A stretch of DNA of 64,000 nt from Corynebacterium sp. HMSC078H07 (GCF_001812805.1 NZ_KV810490.1:35532-99531); one strand, 5' to 3'; positions 1 through 10,400 are shown, counted from the stretch's first letter. Notes: generated from the sequence alone by a model not told the origin. Made by a program: numbers and translations.

Positions 1-636
1 GTAGGTGCCAAGCTCGAGTGCTTCGGCGGGAACCTCGATGATGGGGGCGAGGGTGGCGTCGTCGAACTCGCCGGCGTCGAAAAGCGCCACGCGCTCTTCC
101 TCCCCCAGGTCCTCCATGGCGTCGTTTTCCCACAGCTCGTTGATAGCTTCATCTTCCAGCTCGTCGAGCTCGTCCTCATCAAAGTCGAAGGAGAGGAACC
201 GCACCACAGCGCTGGGGACGCCGTCGATGGTTTCCACGAGCACGCGCAGCTCGGAATCGTTGGCGACCTCCGCCACGACGAGGTTCGGGTTGAACTCATC
301 CTGGAGAAACTCCAACTCAGCAATACGCTCATCGGTGCCCTCAAGAAGGTCTCGGAGCACGGTGACCACTTGGTCGGTAGCGATATGGCGCGACACGGCT
401 TCCACCGCATCCTCCACAGAGAACGCAACGGAGACCAAGACGGCCTCGAAATCCTCATCATCCTCATCCACATCTGCGGCGGCGATGTAGACGTTTGCGG
501 CGGGGAGAATCGGGTCAATTTCTACAAACTGGATCTCCAAGTCAGAGGTGATGGGCACGAACATCACATCGTCATTGACGCGGGACTCAATGCCTTCCCC
601 GTCCAGCGCAGAAGCAATATCTTCAAAAAAGCTCAT
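1..636 (-). CDS. Acidic protein of unknown function, C-terminus cut by the window start
   Basis: An open frame runs from ATG at 634-636 to the window edge without a stop, giving at least 212 residues. It begins MSFFEDIASALDGEG and is strongly acidic; a run rich in Asp/Glu lies around residues 165-190 and there is another acidic patch near residue 80. No signal peptide or membrane segment is visible. The small N-terminal part followed by alternating hydrophobic strands resembles YbjN/bacterial sensory-transduction-like folds, but this is only an impression and I do not assign a function. The start is followed upstream by a 60-bp gap to the convergent-side carboxylesterase stop; both genes are on the minus strand, so the esterase lies upstream and co-transcription is possible. 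The plus-strand open frames here are shadows. Confidence 0.7.
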   Translation of the reverse strand, partial: MSFFEDIASALDGEGIESRVNDDVMFVPITSDLEIQFVEIDPILPAANVYIAAADVDEDDEDFEAVLVSVAFSVEDAVEAVSRHIATDQVVTVLRDLLEGTDERIAELEFLQDEFNPNLVVAEVANDSELRVLVETIDGVPSAVVRFLSFDFDEDELDELEDEAINELWENDAMEDLGEEERVALFDAGEFDDATLAPIIEVPAEALELGTY

Positions 637-696
637 GTGATCAACATCCGTCCATGTGGCAGTGTCACCCCGGCTGCTACCAAGGCCCCACACATC

Positions 697-2412
697 CTAC
701 CCGCGATCGTGGTCATCGGGCATGAAACCCAAAAGCTTCAGAATCTCCGGGCGTCCGGTTCCCCACTCCAACATGTCATAGGACTCCCAGGCCTGGCGGC
801 GCGCCTCCATTGGTGCCTCTTCGATATGAGGCTGCACGTCGAAAATCATCGTCTCGCGCTGCGGGGCCCGGTAGCGCGGCCAATCCTCGCGCGGAGCGCC
901 GCCGTTAATGAACGCCCTCCATTGCTCTTGCATATTCTCAGTGACCTCCTCCATTTCGGAGGACTTGCCCATGGTGGTCAAAAAGGACACGCGCGAGGCA
1001 CCAGGATCGCCAAAGATGTTGGACAACTCCATCGAGTGCATCGCCCCCAACCCCAGCCAGCGCAACGCTGCCGGCGCGAAGTCGAATCGGTACATCCACG
1101 TGGGGAACCGACGAGCGTGTTCGGAGGCGACACGAACGGTGGGGGCCCAAAAGAGGGCGTCGGTAAGCAAGTCCCCGAAGTCACTGCGCGAGACTGCCCC
1201 ACCGTAGGCCGCAACGACGTCCGGCGCGCTCTCCGGATCGAAAGACGCCAACAGCCGCAAGGCCGCACGTTCGCGGGAGCGTTGGCGTTGATAGAGGAAC
1301 TTTCCAAAACTCGCCTCACCGGAGTTAGTTCCGATGAGCAGCGGCACCGGGTGCTGAGCGCCGTCCTCAAAAGCTTCGATAGGATGCTGCGGAATGAGTT
1401 CACCATCCACGGTGGGCGCGTAGCAGGAGTTCAGGTAAAGCAACTCGCCTGCGCGCCACATCATGGATTGACCCGAGCGCACTAGGTCCGCGAAATCCTC
1501 GCGGCGTAGATCATCCGCAGTGGTGTCTCGCGGCAGGGCCATCTTGTCCACAAGCTCGCGCGCCCAGAACATCGACTGTGCACGGGAATGAATCATGCCA
1601 ATCGGCGGCGACTGGGCAATGGCGCGGTGAAAGAGGCCTTCCGCGCGGGGCACCGCCATGAGGGTCAGCACCGCTGCGCCACCCGCGGATTCGCCCATAA
1701 GAGTCACGTTATTCGGGTCTCCGCCGAAGGCAGCGATGTTGTCGCGAACCCACTCCAAGGCAAGGACTTGGTCCGCCACCGCGGGGTTAGCGCAGGCCTC
1801 CCCTCCCAAACTGCGCACGTCGAGGTAGCCCAGCGCCCCTAAGCGAAAGTTGACGGACACATAGACCACGCCCATCTGCGCGGCGAACTCAAAGCCGCGC
1901 AGCATGAGCATGTGCGAAGAACCCACGATAAAACTGCCGCCATGTAAGTAGACGACAACGGGGAGCTTCTCCGTGTTTGGGGCAGTGCCAGGGCTGGGTT
2001 CGGTGTGTGGGCGGACGATATCGAGGGTCAAGCAATTCTCTGTGCCTTCGATGCGGTCCGTCCACGAATAGACCGGCTGCGGGGCCACCTCTCCGAACTC
2101 ACGGCAATCCCGAATTCCTTCCCACGCCGGCGCTGGGCGCGGTTCACGGAAGCGATACTCCCCCGCGGTATCGGCCCCAAAAGGAATGCCGCGCCACGAA
2201 CGCACTGGCGTCGACAGTGGCCGGTCCGGGCGCAAGTCCTCCTCGATGCTGCCGCGTACCCACCCAGAGGATGTGAGAACCGTAATCTCATCCGCCAACG
2301 CCGTCCGCGCTGCTTCTTGAGCGGCGCGGGCGCGGGTGTGCAAAGACTCAGCAAGCAGGCGGGCCGCAGCCGCGCTTACCTCGCGCGGCGGGAAAGGCTC
2401 GTACTCGCTCAT
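697..2412 (-). CDS. Carboxylesterase type B family hydrolase
   Basis: 571 residues, the usual length for the COesterase alpha/beta-hydrolase family. Seen: the family start region with VRSWRGIPFGADT (~70-80), the first cysteine motif EGTENCLTLDIVRP (~125-140), the oxyanion-hole stretch YLHGGSFIVG (~155), and the nucleophile elbow GESAGGAAV (~240), whose Ser is the predicted nucleophile. The acid (Glu/Asp, ~335-345) and His (~455, in GAMHSMELS) of the triad fall where expected. No signal peptide is visible, so it is probably cytoplasmic. The family hydrolyses carboxylic esters of many kinds; the natural substrate cannot be read from sequence. The gene starts ATG at 2412, preceded by TAGGGT two bases upstream of the start on the minus strand. 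It is divergent from the gene at 2516. Confidence 0.88.
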   Translation of the reverse strand: MSEYEPFPPREVSAAAARLLAESLHTRARAAQEAARTALADEITVLTSSGWVRGSIEEDLRPDRPLSTPVRSWRGIPFGADTAGEYRFREPRPAPAWEGIRDCREFGEVAPQPVYSWTDRIEGTENCLTLDIVRPHTEPSPGTAPNTEKLPVVVYLHGGSFIVGSSHMLMLRGFEFAAQMGVVYVSVNFRLGALGYLDVRSLGGEACANPAVADQVLALEWVRDNIAAFGGDPNNVTLMGESAGGAAVLTLMAVPRAEGLFHRAIAQSPPIGMIHSRAQSMFWARELVDKMALPRDTTADDLRREDFADLVRSGQSMMWRAGELLYLNSCYAPTVDGELIPQHPIEAFEDGAQHPVPLLIGTNSGEASFGKFLYQRQRSRERAALRLLASFDPESAPDVVAAYGGAVSRSDFGDLLTDALFWAPTVRVASEHARRFPTWMYRFDFAPAALRWLGLGAMHSMELSNIFGDPGASRVSFLTTMGKSSEMEEVTENMQEQWRAFINGGAPREDWPRYRAPQRETMIFDVQPHIEEAPMEARRQAWESYDMLEWGTGRPEILKLLGFMPDDHDRG

Positions 2413-2466
2413 GGACCCTAGACTAATCCCCCAGCCTGACTCTGCGCTGGGAACTGCTTTTTCGAT

Positions 2467-2485
2467 ACGGTAGTGAACATACCGT
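2467..2485. promoter_or_regulatory. Inverted repeat upstream of the EcsC-like gene (possible operator)
   Basis: ACGGTA (2467-2472) and TACCGT (2480-2485) form a perfect 6-bp dyad with a 7-bp spacer in the short divergent intergenic region between the esterase and the gene starting at 2516. Its position 30-50 bp before that start suits an operator, but no regulator can be named. Confidence 0.3.
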
Positions 2486-2515
2486 TAACAATGTAGACGA
2501 AATCAGGTGAAGAAC

Positions 2516-3235
2516 ATGTTCGGAATTAGCGAGAAAGAACAGAACACGCCCGTCGAGGTGGACAAGCTCTCTGTGGACGAGAGCAACCGCATTAGTCAAG
2601 GATTTCTGGCGGCCACCAACAAGGTGGTGTCGGCGCAATCCTCCATCATCATCGGCTATGTCGACCGTCTAAAGAAGAAGAATAAGGACGCATCCCCGGA
2701 GCAGCTGCAGCAGCTCATTGACAAGCACTTTCTCAATATCGTCTCGGGCACCGGTGCGGCCGCGGGTGCCTCGGCCGCCATCCCCGGCATCGGTCTGGTC
2801 TCCGGCGCGGCAGCCGTTGGTGCAGAATCCCTCGTCTTCCTTGAGGCTGCTGCGTGGTACATCCTGGCCTCGGCGCACTTGCGTGGCGATGATATCCGCG
2901 ATGAAGAGCGCCGCCGTGCGCTCGTTCTTGTAGTCCTTACTGGCTCCCAGGGCAGTGCTTTGGTGGACACCATGCTTGGCGACGTCACCACGCTCTCCGG
3001 CATGAAGTCCGCTGCTACCCTCTCCCGTTTCTCCGGGCCCACCCTCAGTGGCATCAACGGCCGATTGACCAAGCTGTTCTTGAAGCAGGCCCGTAAGAAA
3101 GTGAAGTGGGCATGGCTGTCTAAACTCTTGCCGATGGGGGTAGGCGCAGTTCTGGGAACAACGGCCAACCGTAAAATTGCCCGCCAAGTTATTAACCATG
3201 CGGGCACCCAGCTCTCCCCCCTGCAGGGGGATTAA
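2516..3235 (+). CDS. EcsC-like protein of unknown function
   Basis: 239 residues from ATG at 2516; an in-frame GTG at 2507 is possible, but AGGTGAAG lies at ribosome-binding distance from 2516. The N-terminal 60 residues are polar. Residues ~80-125 are Gly/Ala-rich and amphipathic to hydrophobic (SGTGAAAGASAAIPGIG, then EAAAWYILASAHL), and a second Gly-rich hydrophobic stretch near the C-terminus reads LLPMGVGAVLGTTANRKIA. This arrangement recalls EcsC-family proteins, which have Gly-rich hydrophobic segments and a conserved GG..N ending, but similarity is weak. No signal peptide; association with the membrane is possible. It stands alone between the divergent esterase and odhA, 153 bp upstream of odhA on the same strand. 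Confidence 0.72.
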   Translation: MFGISEKEQNTPVEVDKLSVDESNRISQGFLAATNKVVSAQSSIIIGYVDRLKKKNKDASPEQLQQLIDKHFLNIVSGTGAAAGASAAIPGIGLVSGAAAVGAESLVFLEAAAWYILASAHLRGDDIRDEERRRALVLVVLTGSQGSALVDTMLGDVTTLSGMKSAATLSRFSGPTLSGINGRLTKLFLKQARKKVKWAWLSKLLPMGVGAVLGTTANRKIARQVINHAGTQLSPLQGD

Positions 3236-3388
3236 AACCGGGAAACGCGCCCCAGGGTAGTGAGCAAACTTACGTGGGCCGTATCATATGGGGAGACGCC
3301 TTTCCGGGTGCCTTTCGTACCCATGGAATGGCCTACTACAGTCGATTAAAGACAAACTTTAAAGCACAGAAAGAGGCGAACACCTGCC

Positions 3389-6300
3389 GTGAGCAAATCG
3401 AGCATCTACGGCCCGAACGCGTGGCTGATTGACGAACAGTTCCAGCAGTACTCAAAGGACCCCAACTCCGTAGATAAGGAGTGGCGTGACTACTTTGAGG
3501 CCAACGGGGCTCCCAAGCAAGCCGCACAGCCCAAGGCCTCCGCCAAGGCCTCTGGCTCCACGGCTTCTGCCCCGGCACAGAAGCCGGCAGAAAAGAAGGA
3601 AAGCTCCGCTCCTAAGCCTGCAGAGAAGTCCCCTGCTGCTCCTGGTGCTAAGGCACCGAGCGACTCGAAGTCTTCGGCAACGAAGGCGAAGGCAGATCCG
3701 AAGAAGTCGGAGTCCCCGCTCGACCGCATCAAGGACGCCCCGGAGCCCGGCTCCCGCGTGCTCAAGGGCATGTTCAAGGCAATTGCCAAGAACATGGACG
3801 AATCCCTGGAGATCCCGACTGCTACGACCGTCCGCGACATCCCGGTCAAGCTCATGTGGGAAAACCGCGCGATGATCAACGATCACCTCAAGCGCACCCG
3901 CGGCGGCAAGATTTCCTTTACCCACATCCTTGGCTACGCCCTGGTCAAGGCCGTTCAGATCCACCCGGACATGAACGTGCGCTACGAGATTCAGGACGGC
4001 AAGCCCACCGTGGTTCAGCCGGAGCACATCAACCTGGGCCTGGCCATTGACCTTCCGCAGAAGGATGGCTCCCGCGCCCTCGTGGTTGCTGCCATTAAGG
4101 AAGCCGAGAACAAGTCCTTTGCTGAGTTCATCGATGCCTATCAGGACATCGTTGACCGTTCCCGCAAGAACAAGCTGACGATGGATGACTTCTCCGGCGT
4201 CACGATTAACCTCACCAACCCGGGTGGCATTGGTACCCGCCACTCCATCGCCCGCCTGACCAAGGGCTCCGGCTCCATCATCGGTGTCGGTTCTATGGAC
4301 TACCCGGCTGAGTTCGCCGGCACCTCCGCCGACCGCTTGGCTGACTTGGGCGTTGGCCGCCTGGTTACCCTGACCTCCACCTACGACCACCGCGTTATTC
4401 AGGGCGCGGAGTCCGGTGAATTCCTGCGCACCATTGGCCAGCTCATTCTGGACGACGCTTTCTGGGACGAGCTCTTCGAGTCCCTGGGTGTTCCCTACCA
4501 GCCCTTCCGCTGGGCTGCTGACGTGCCCAACACGGGCGTCGATAAGAACACGCGCGTTATGCAGTACATCGAGGCCTACCGCTCCCGCGGCCACTTGCTG
4601 GCTGACATCAACCCGCTGGGTTGGAAGCAGCCGGGCCTGCCGTGGCCGGACCACCGCGACCTCGACCTGTCTACTCACGGTCTGACCATTTGGGATCTGG
4701 ACCGTACCTTCAACGTGGGTGGTTTCGGTGGCAAGGAGACCATGACGCTGCGCGAGGTGGTTACCCGCCTGCGCTCCGCCTACACCCTCAAGGTGGGCTC
4801 CGAATACACCCACATCCTGGACCGCGACGAGCGCAGCTGGCTGCAGGAGCAGATTGAGGCCGGCATGCCGAAGCCGTCCAACTCTGAGCAGAAGTACATC
4901 CTGCAGAAGGTCAACGCTGCCGAGGCTTTCGAGAACTTCCTGCAGACCAAGTACGTGGGCCAGAAGCGCTTCTCCCTGGAGGGTGCGGAGTCCCTCATCG
5001 CACTGCTGGACTCCATCGTGGACACTGCCGCTGGCCAGGACCTCGACGAGGTCGTCATCGGCATGCCGCACCGCGGCCGCCTCAACGTGCTCTTCAACAT
5101 CGTGGGCAAGCCGCTGGCCGATATCTTCGGTGAGTTCGATGGCAACTACAAGGGCGGCCAGCTCGGCGGCTCTGGCGACGTGAAGTACCACCTCGGTGCT
5201 GAGGGCGAACACCTCCAGATGTTCGGCGACGGTGAAATCAAGGTCACCCTGGCCGCTAACCCGTCTCACCTCGAAGCCGTTGACCCGGTCATGGAAGGTA
5301 TTGCCCGCGCCAAGCAGGACATCCTGGACAAGGGCCCGGAGGGTCACACTGTTGTCCCGATCATGCTCCACGGCGATGCTTCCTTCGCCGGCTTGGGCGT
5401 GGTGCAGGAGACCATCAACCTGTCTCAGCTGCGTGGCTACACCACCGGCGGTACCGTCCACGTTGTGGTCAACAACCAGGTGGGCTTCACCACTACCCCG
5501 GATTCTGGCCGTTCCACGCACTACGCCACCGACCTGGCCAAAGGCTTCGACTGCCCAGTCTTCCACGTCAATGGCGACAACCCGGAGGCTGTTGTCTGGG
5601 TAGGTAAGCTCGCCACTGAATACCGCCGCCGCTTTGGCAAGGACGTCTTCATTGACCTCGTGTGCTACCGCCTGCGCGGCCACAACGAGGCCGATGACCC
5701 GTCCATGACGCAGCCGCAGCTCTACGACATCATCGACAACCACAAGTCCGTCCGTGAGCGCTACACCGAGGAGCTCATCGGCCGCGGTGACCTGTCTGAT
5801 GAAGAGGCAGAGGCAGCTGCACGTGACTTCCATGACCAGATGGAGTCCGTCTTCGCTGAGCACAAGGAAGCGGAGAAGGCCGGCCCGAAGGAGCAGACCG
5901 GTATCACCTCCTCCCAGGACCTCACCCGCGGTCTGGATACCTCCATCACCGCCGAGGAGATGGCGGAGATTGGCGATGCCTACGGCACCCCGCCGGAGGG
6001 CTTCGAGTACCACAAGCGTGTGGGCAAGGTTGCCAAGGAGCGCCAGAAGTCCGCCCGCGAAGGCGGCATCGACTGGGGTTGGGGCGAGCTCATCGCCTTC
6101 GGTTCCCTGGCTAACTCCGGCAAGGTTGTTCGCCTCGCCGGTGAGGATTCCCGCCGCGGTACCTTTACCCAGCGCCACGCTGTGGCCTTCGACCCAGCCA
6201 CCGGCGAAGAGTACAACCCGGTTGCTCACCTGGCTACGTCCAAGGGCAACGGCGGTAAGTTCATGGTCTACAACTCGGCACTGACCGAGTTCGCCGGCAT

Positions 6301-7132
6301 GGGCTTCGAGTACGGCTACACCGTGGGTAACCCGGATGCCGTCGTGGCCTGGGAGGCACAGTTCGGTGACTTCGCCAACGGCGCTCAGACCATCATCGAT
6401 GAGTACATCTCCTCCGGTGAGGCCAAGTGGGGCCAGCTCTCCAGCCTGATCCTGCTGCTGCCGCACGGCTACGAGGGCCAGGGCCCGGACCACTCCTCCG
6501 CCCGCATCGAGCGTTACCTGCAGCTGTGCGCTGAGGGCTCCATGACCGTGGCCCAGCCATCCACCCCGGCCAATCACTTCCACCTGCTGCGCCGCCAGGC
6601 CCTCGGTGAGATGAAGCGCCCGCTGGTCGTCTTCACCCCGAAGTCCATGCTGCGTAACAAGGCTGCGACCTCCTCCGTGTCCGACTTCACCGAGGTCACG
6701 AAGTTCCAGTCCGTTATCAACGACCCGAACTTCTTCGACATCAACGGTAAGAAGGTAGGCGACGCCGACAAGGTCAAGACCATCATGCTGGTCTCCGGCA
6801 AGCTCTACTGGGAGCTGGCCAAGAAGAAGGAAGCCGATGGCCGCGATGACATCGCCATCGTGCGCGTGGAGATGCTCCACCCGATTCCGTTCAACCGTCT
6901 GCGTGAGGCCTTCGAGTCTTACCCGAACGCTGAGCAGGTTCGCTTCGTTCAGGACGAGCCGGCCAACCAGGGTCCGTGGCCGTTCTACAACGAACACCTG
7001 CGTGAGCTCATCCCGGATATGCCGGAGCTGGTCCGCGTCTCCCGCCGCTCGCAGTCCTCGACTGCAACCGGTAACGCAAAGGTTCACCAGATTGAACAGA
7101 AGAACCTGCTGGAAGAGGCATTCGACATCTAG
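3389..7132 (+). CDS. odhA: Multifunctional 2-oxoglutarate dehydrogenase (fused E2-like and E1 domains)
   Basis: 1247 residues from GTG at 3389, with AAAGAGG about 12 nt upstream. OdhA/Kgd is the E1 component of the 2-oxoglutarate dehydrogenase complex of the TCA cycle, decarboxylating 2-oxoglutarate with thiamine diphosphate. Seen: an N-terminal helix typical of E1o, a Lys/Ala/Pro-rich linker (~45-120), an acyltransferase (E2-like) catalytic domain (~130-350) with the DHRVIQGAESG active-site stretch near 332, then the E1 domain with GMPHRGRLNVL (~558) and the thiamine-binding GDASFAGLGVVQET (~661). There is no lipoyl domain, as expected for the actinobacterial fusion, which borrows lipoyl domains from the shared E2 of pyruvate dehydrogenase. 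A strong terminator follows at 7151. In C. glutamicum OdhI binds and inhibits this enzyme; that is family knowledge, not seen here. Confidence 0.97.
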   Translation: MSKSSIYGPNAWLIDEQFQQYSKDPNSVDKEWRDYFEANGAPKQAAQPKASAKASGSTASAPAQKPAEKKESSAPKPAEKSPAAPGAKAPSDSKSSATKAKADPKKSESPLDRIKDAPEPGSRVLKGMFKAIAKNMDESLEIPTATTVRDIPVKLMWENRAMINDHLKRTRGGKISFTHILGYALVKAVQIHPDMNVRYEIQDGKPTVVQPEHINLGLAIDLPQKDGSRALVVAAIKEAENKSFAEFIDAYQDIVDRSRKNKLTMDDFSGVTINLTNPGGIGTRHSIARLTKGSGSIIGVGSMDYPAEFAGTSADRLADLGVGRLVTLTSTYDHRVIQGAESGEFLRTIGQLILDDAFWDELFESLGVPYQPFRWAADVPNTGVDKNTRVMQYIEAYRSRGHLLADINPLGWKQPGLPWPDHRDLDLSTHGLTIWDLDRTFNVGGFGGKETMTLREVVTRLRSAYTLKVGSEYTHILDRDERSWLQEQIEAGMPKPSNSEQKYILQKVNAAEAFENFLQTKYVGQKRFSLEGAESLIALLDSIVDTAAGQDLDEVVIGMPHRGRLNVLFNIVGKPLADIFGEFDGNYKGGQLGGSGDVKYHLGAEGEHLQMFGDGEIKVTLAANPSHLEAVDPVMEGIARAKQDILDKGPEGHTVVPIMLHGDASFAGLGVVQETINLSQLRGYTTGGTVHVVVNNQVGFTTTPDSGRSTHYATDLAKGFDCPVFHVNGDNPEAVVWVGKLATEYRRRFGKDVFIDLVCYRLRGHNEADDPSMTQPQLYDIIDNHKSVRERYTEELIGRGDLSDEEAEAAARDFHDQMESVFAEHKEAEKAGPKEQTGITSSQDLTRGLDTSITAEEMAEIGDAYGTPPEGFEYHKRVGKVAKERQKSAREGGIDWGWGELIAFGSLANSGKVVRLAGEDSRRGTFTQRHAVAFDPATGEEYNPVAHLATSKGNGGKFMVYNSALTEFAGMGFEYGYTVGNPDAVVAWEAQFGDFANGAQTIIDEYISSGEAKWGQLSSLILLLPHGYEGQGPDHSSARIERYLQLCAEGSMTVAQPSTPANHFHLLRRQALGEMKRPLVVFTPKSMLRNKAATSSVSDFTEVTKFQSVINDPNFFDINGKKVGDADKVKTIMLVSGKLYWELAKKKEADGRDDIAIVRVEMLHPIPFNRLREAFESYPNAEQVRFVQDEPANQGPWPFYNEHLRELIPDMPELVRVSRRSQSSTATGNAKVHQIEQKNLLEEAFDI

Positions 7133-7150
7133 TAGCGTCTAGGCTCTTCC

Positions 7151-7199
7151 AAGGCCCCGGTCTTGCCACCTCTCCCCGAGTAGTGGCGGCCGGGGCCTT
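7151..7199 (+). terminator. Terminator-like hairpin after odhA
   Basis: AAGGCCCCGG (7151-7160) pairs perfectly with CCGGGGCCTT (7190-7199), 18 bp after the odhA stop, followed by a short T run (CTTTGC). The loop is long (29 nt). The GC-rich 10-bp stem and its position support transcription termination. Confidence 0.7.
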
Positions 7200-7270
7200 T
7201 GCTATACCTTTCTTCCAAGCAGGCTCACGTGCTCCTGTCCACACTATGCTTGCGCCCTACCCCGACCGAT

Positions 7271-7330
7271 AAAAATGAGCACGATAGCCCCTCAATCAAT
7301 TTCCTTTCGTCGCCTATCGTGCTCATTTTT
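7271..7330. terminator. Perfect 17-bp inverted repeat, bidirectional terminator or small-RNA end
   Basis: AAAAATGAGCACGATAG (7271-7287) and its exact complement (7314-7330) surround a 26-nt spacer. The stem starts with five A and ends with five T, so it would work as an intrinsic terminator on both strands. It lies 72 bp beyond the odhA hairpin, and no gene ends directly before it on either strand. The interval 7133-7479 holds this, the odhA hairpin and the hairpin at 7390; no protein gene is supported. Confidence 0.55.
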
Positions 7331-7389
7331 TGCGCCATCGCACATGGGGATGAAGGAGCCCACACTAGACAAGGGACCCAGCAAAACAA

Positions 7390-7420
7390 GAAACACCCGA
7401 GCATTATGCTCGGGTGTTTC
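7390..7420 (-). terminator. Terminator for the large surface-protein gene
   Basis: GAAACACCCGAGCAT (7390-7404) and ATGCTCGGGTGTTTC (7406-7420) form a 15-bp perfect stem about 60 bp past the minus-strand stop at 7480, followed on the minus strand by TTGTTTTGC. This is a classic intrinsic terminator. Confidence 0.85.
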
Positions 7421-7479
7421 TGTCACGGCTTCAGCAGCCGCGGCCTAAGGCCAATCTGGCCCAGGGGTCCTAGGTTGTT

Positions 7480-10400
7480 CTACGACTCCTTGCGGCGGCG
7501 ACCAGGACGCAGCAGCAGTGCGGCACCAGCAATGAGCGCCAGACCTGCGGCCAGCAGCCCCAGGACGTTCGCACCAGTGCTGGCCAGCAACCCAGAATTG
7601 GTGCTCTTCTTGGAATCCGTGGTGCTCGGGGACTTGCCAGTGTAGCGGCTGGTGTTGTCGCTCTGGCTTGGCTGAACATCGTTAGATTCGACCGAGTTCG
7701 ACCGCTCGCTCTCCACCGGAGCCTGCGGGTCCTGCGGCTTAGGCTGCTCATTCTCCACCGGTGCCTGCGGCTGAGGCTGTTCTGCCTCGCCCGGAGCCTT
7801 TGGCTGCAAATCCTTGATGGCATCCTCCGGCTTCTGCGGCTTCAGCGGCAGACCAGGCAGCTTCGGAGCCGGAGATCCCGGCTGGTTGATGAAGTGACCG
7901 ATGACTGCAGGTACCAGGACCAGCGGAATGAGGATCGGCCACAGACTGCCGACCTCCGGAATACGAGGCTCGTTCGGGTCGGACGGAGTGTCCGGCTCAG
8001 TCGGCTCGTTCGGATCAGTCGGGTCGGACGGTTCAGCCGGAGTATCCGGATCAGTCGGGTCGGAAGGCTCCACCGGAGTGGTCGGATCCTCAGACGGGGT
8101 CTCTTCCGCACTCGGCTCTGCCGGCGTGGTGTCGTCGGTCGGGCTCGGCTCGGAAGGATCCTCCGTCACGGTAACCGTCACTGTCGGATTCTCATCAGAC
8201 GGCTTCGGATTGTCTGAAGTCGGCACGGTCGACGTGGTCTCGTCGGTTGGGGTCGGCTTAGACGGATCCTCAGTTACTGTCACGGTGACCGTCGGCTTCG
8301 GCTCCGGTTCCTTCGGGTCGTCAGACGGCGTCGGTTCGCTCGGTTTCGGAGACTCCTTGGTTTCGGTAACCGTGACGGTCGTCGTCGAGACATCACCCGT
8401 TGGCTGCTCGTCGGTCGGCTCTGGACCCTTCGGGTCCTCGCTCGGCGTCGGGTTAGACGGATCAACCGTTTCGGTAACCGTTACAGTCGTCGGGACCTCC
8501 GGCTTGACTGTTGGCTCCTCCGGTTCGTCGGTCGGCGTACCAGTTGGTTCGTCCGTGGGTTCGTCGGTTGGCTCATTTGGCTCAACCGGCTCGCAACCGC
8601 AGTTGTCACTGATGACGCCGATGACGGTCTTCACGTTGAAGGTCTGGCCATCCTCGGTGGTGACGGTGACCGGGATTTCCTGGATGGTACCGCTCGGGGT
8701 ATCATCCGGCGGCATAACCGTCAGCTGGCCGGTGGTCTCATCGATGGTCACGGTCCAGCCCGCTGGAACCTCGCCCAACTCGTAGGTATTGCCATCCGTG
8801 TGGCCGTAGTTGATGTCTACGGTCTGGGTATCGCTGGCCTCAATAACCGCTGGGTTATAGGTTGGCGCGGTGATGACTTCGGTCTCGGTTGGCTGAGTCG
8901 GGTCTACCGGCTGGTCATCCTTGACGATGAACGTTGCCGTCGCGGTGTAGGGCTTGCCGCCCTCTGGGGTAACCGTAACGGGGATTTCGGCGTAGTCGCC
9001 AGACTTGGCGTCGGCAGGCGGCGTGGCCGTAACCGTGCCGTTCTCGTCCACCGTGGCGGTCCAGCCGGCCGGGAGCTCACCAATCTCGTAGGTATTGCCC
9101 TCGGAGCCGTCCTTGATGTTCTGGGAGGCAGGCTCACCCGGCTTGGTCAGCTCCACGCCGTAGAAGCCGCGGTCCAGCTGGACCGGAACTTCCTTGGTCT
9201 CGGTGACCTTCTCGGCTTCGGTCTCGGTCTGCGTTTCCGTGACCACCTTGGTGCCTACGCGCAGCTTGCGCGGGGTCGGCTCCTTGGTGACGTCCTCAGT
9301 GGTTTCTGGGTCACCGACGACCTTGCCGTCCTTGAGCTTCCAAACCTTGGTGACTTCCTTCTCGCCGAAGGAACCGGCCTGGTCCTCTACAACCTTTCCG
9401 GCCTCAAGGTTCGGGTCAGTCTCAATGAGGGTCTCATACGGAGTCTGCTCGGTGTGCTTATCCGTCAGCTCGGTCTGAGTCGGTGCAGTACCGACCTCGA
9501 TGATCTGCTTGGTCGGCTTGCTGATCTCCTCGGTGTCATCCTTGGTAGAAATCTCGCCATTATCGGAGGTCACCTTGACGGTGTGCTTGACCTCGCCCGG
9601 CTTGCCTTCCTGGACAACCTTGGTCTCACCAGCCTTCAGGTTCGGATTCTCGCGAACCTCGACCTCGAACGGGGTGTTCTCGGTCCACTCAATGGTCTTG
9701 GACGTGGTCTTACCCTTAGTGCCGACCTTGATGATCTTCTTGACCGGCTCATCAACGGGCTTGGTTTCGGTCGTGATACCCGTGACCTTCGAGTTCTCGA
9801 TGGTCTGGGTCGTGGTGACCTTATCCTTACCTGGCTTGCCCTCCTGGACAGTCTCCTGAGTGCCGGCCGGCAGGGAATCGTCGAACTGAATCTCGGTCTC
9901 GAACGGAACGGCAACCTCGGACTCGGTGGTGTACGTGCCCTCAGTCTTGGTACCCACGCGGATCTTGGCGTTGACCGGCTCCTTGGTGCGCTCAGTGGTC
10001 ACGGTCGGATCGCCATCCGGCTTGCCATCCACAATCTTCTGAGTAGAGGTCACAACCTCGGTGCCGTTCTCGCCCTGCTTGTCGACGACCTTCTCCCCCG
10101 CCTTCAGAGAATCATCAAAGACGATCTCCGTCTCGAACGGGACAGGCTTCTCGGTCTTGGTGACAACAGAGGTGTCCTCGGCCTGCGGGCCGTACTCGAT
10201 GATTTCCTCGACCGGTTCCTTGGTGGTTTCGCCCTCAGCTACGTAGGACTCATCACCAACAGAACGGAAGATGGCGGTGAAGGACTTCTCGCCGTTCTCG
10301 CCCTTCTGGACAACGCGGGTCTCACCCGGCTTCAGGTCAGGGTTAACGCGCACAGTGGTGCTGTACGGCACCGGTACGGTCCATTCGGCCTTTTCGCTGT

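Noticed and set aside
3452..7087. 1211-codon open frame antisense to odhA
   Set aside because: High-GC codon periodicity of odhA on the other strand leaves a frame free of stops; the translated product is compositionally odd and odhA matches its family along its full length.
8040..8580. Repeat array in the surface-protein gene as CRISPR-like or mobile repeat
   Set aside because: The periodic sequence encodes the Pro/Thr stalk (TVTVTEDPS) in frame.
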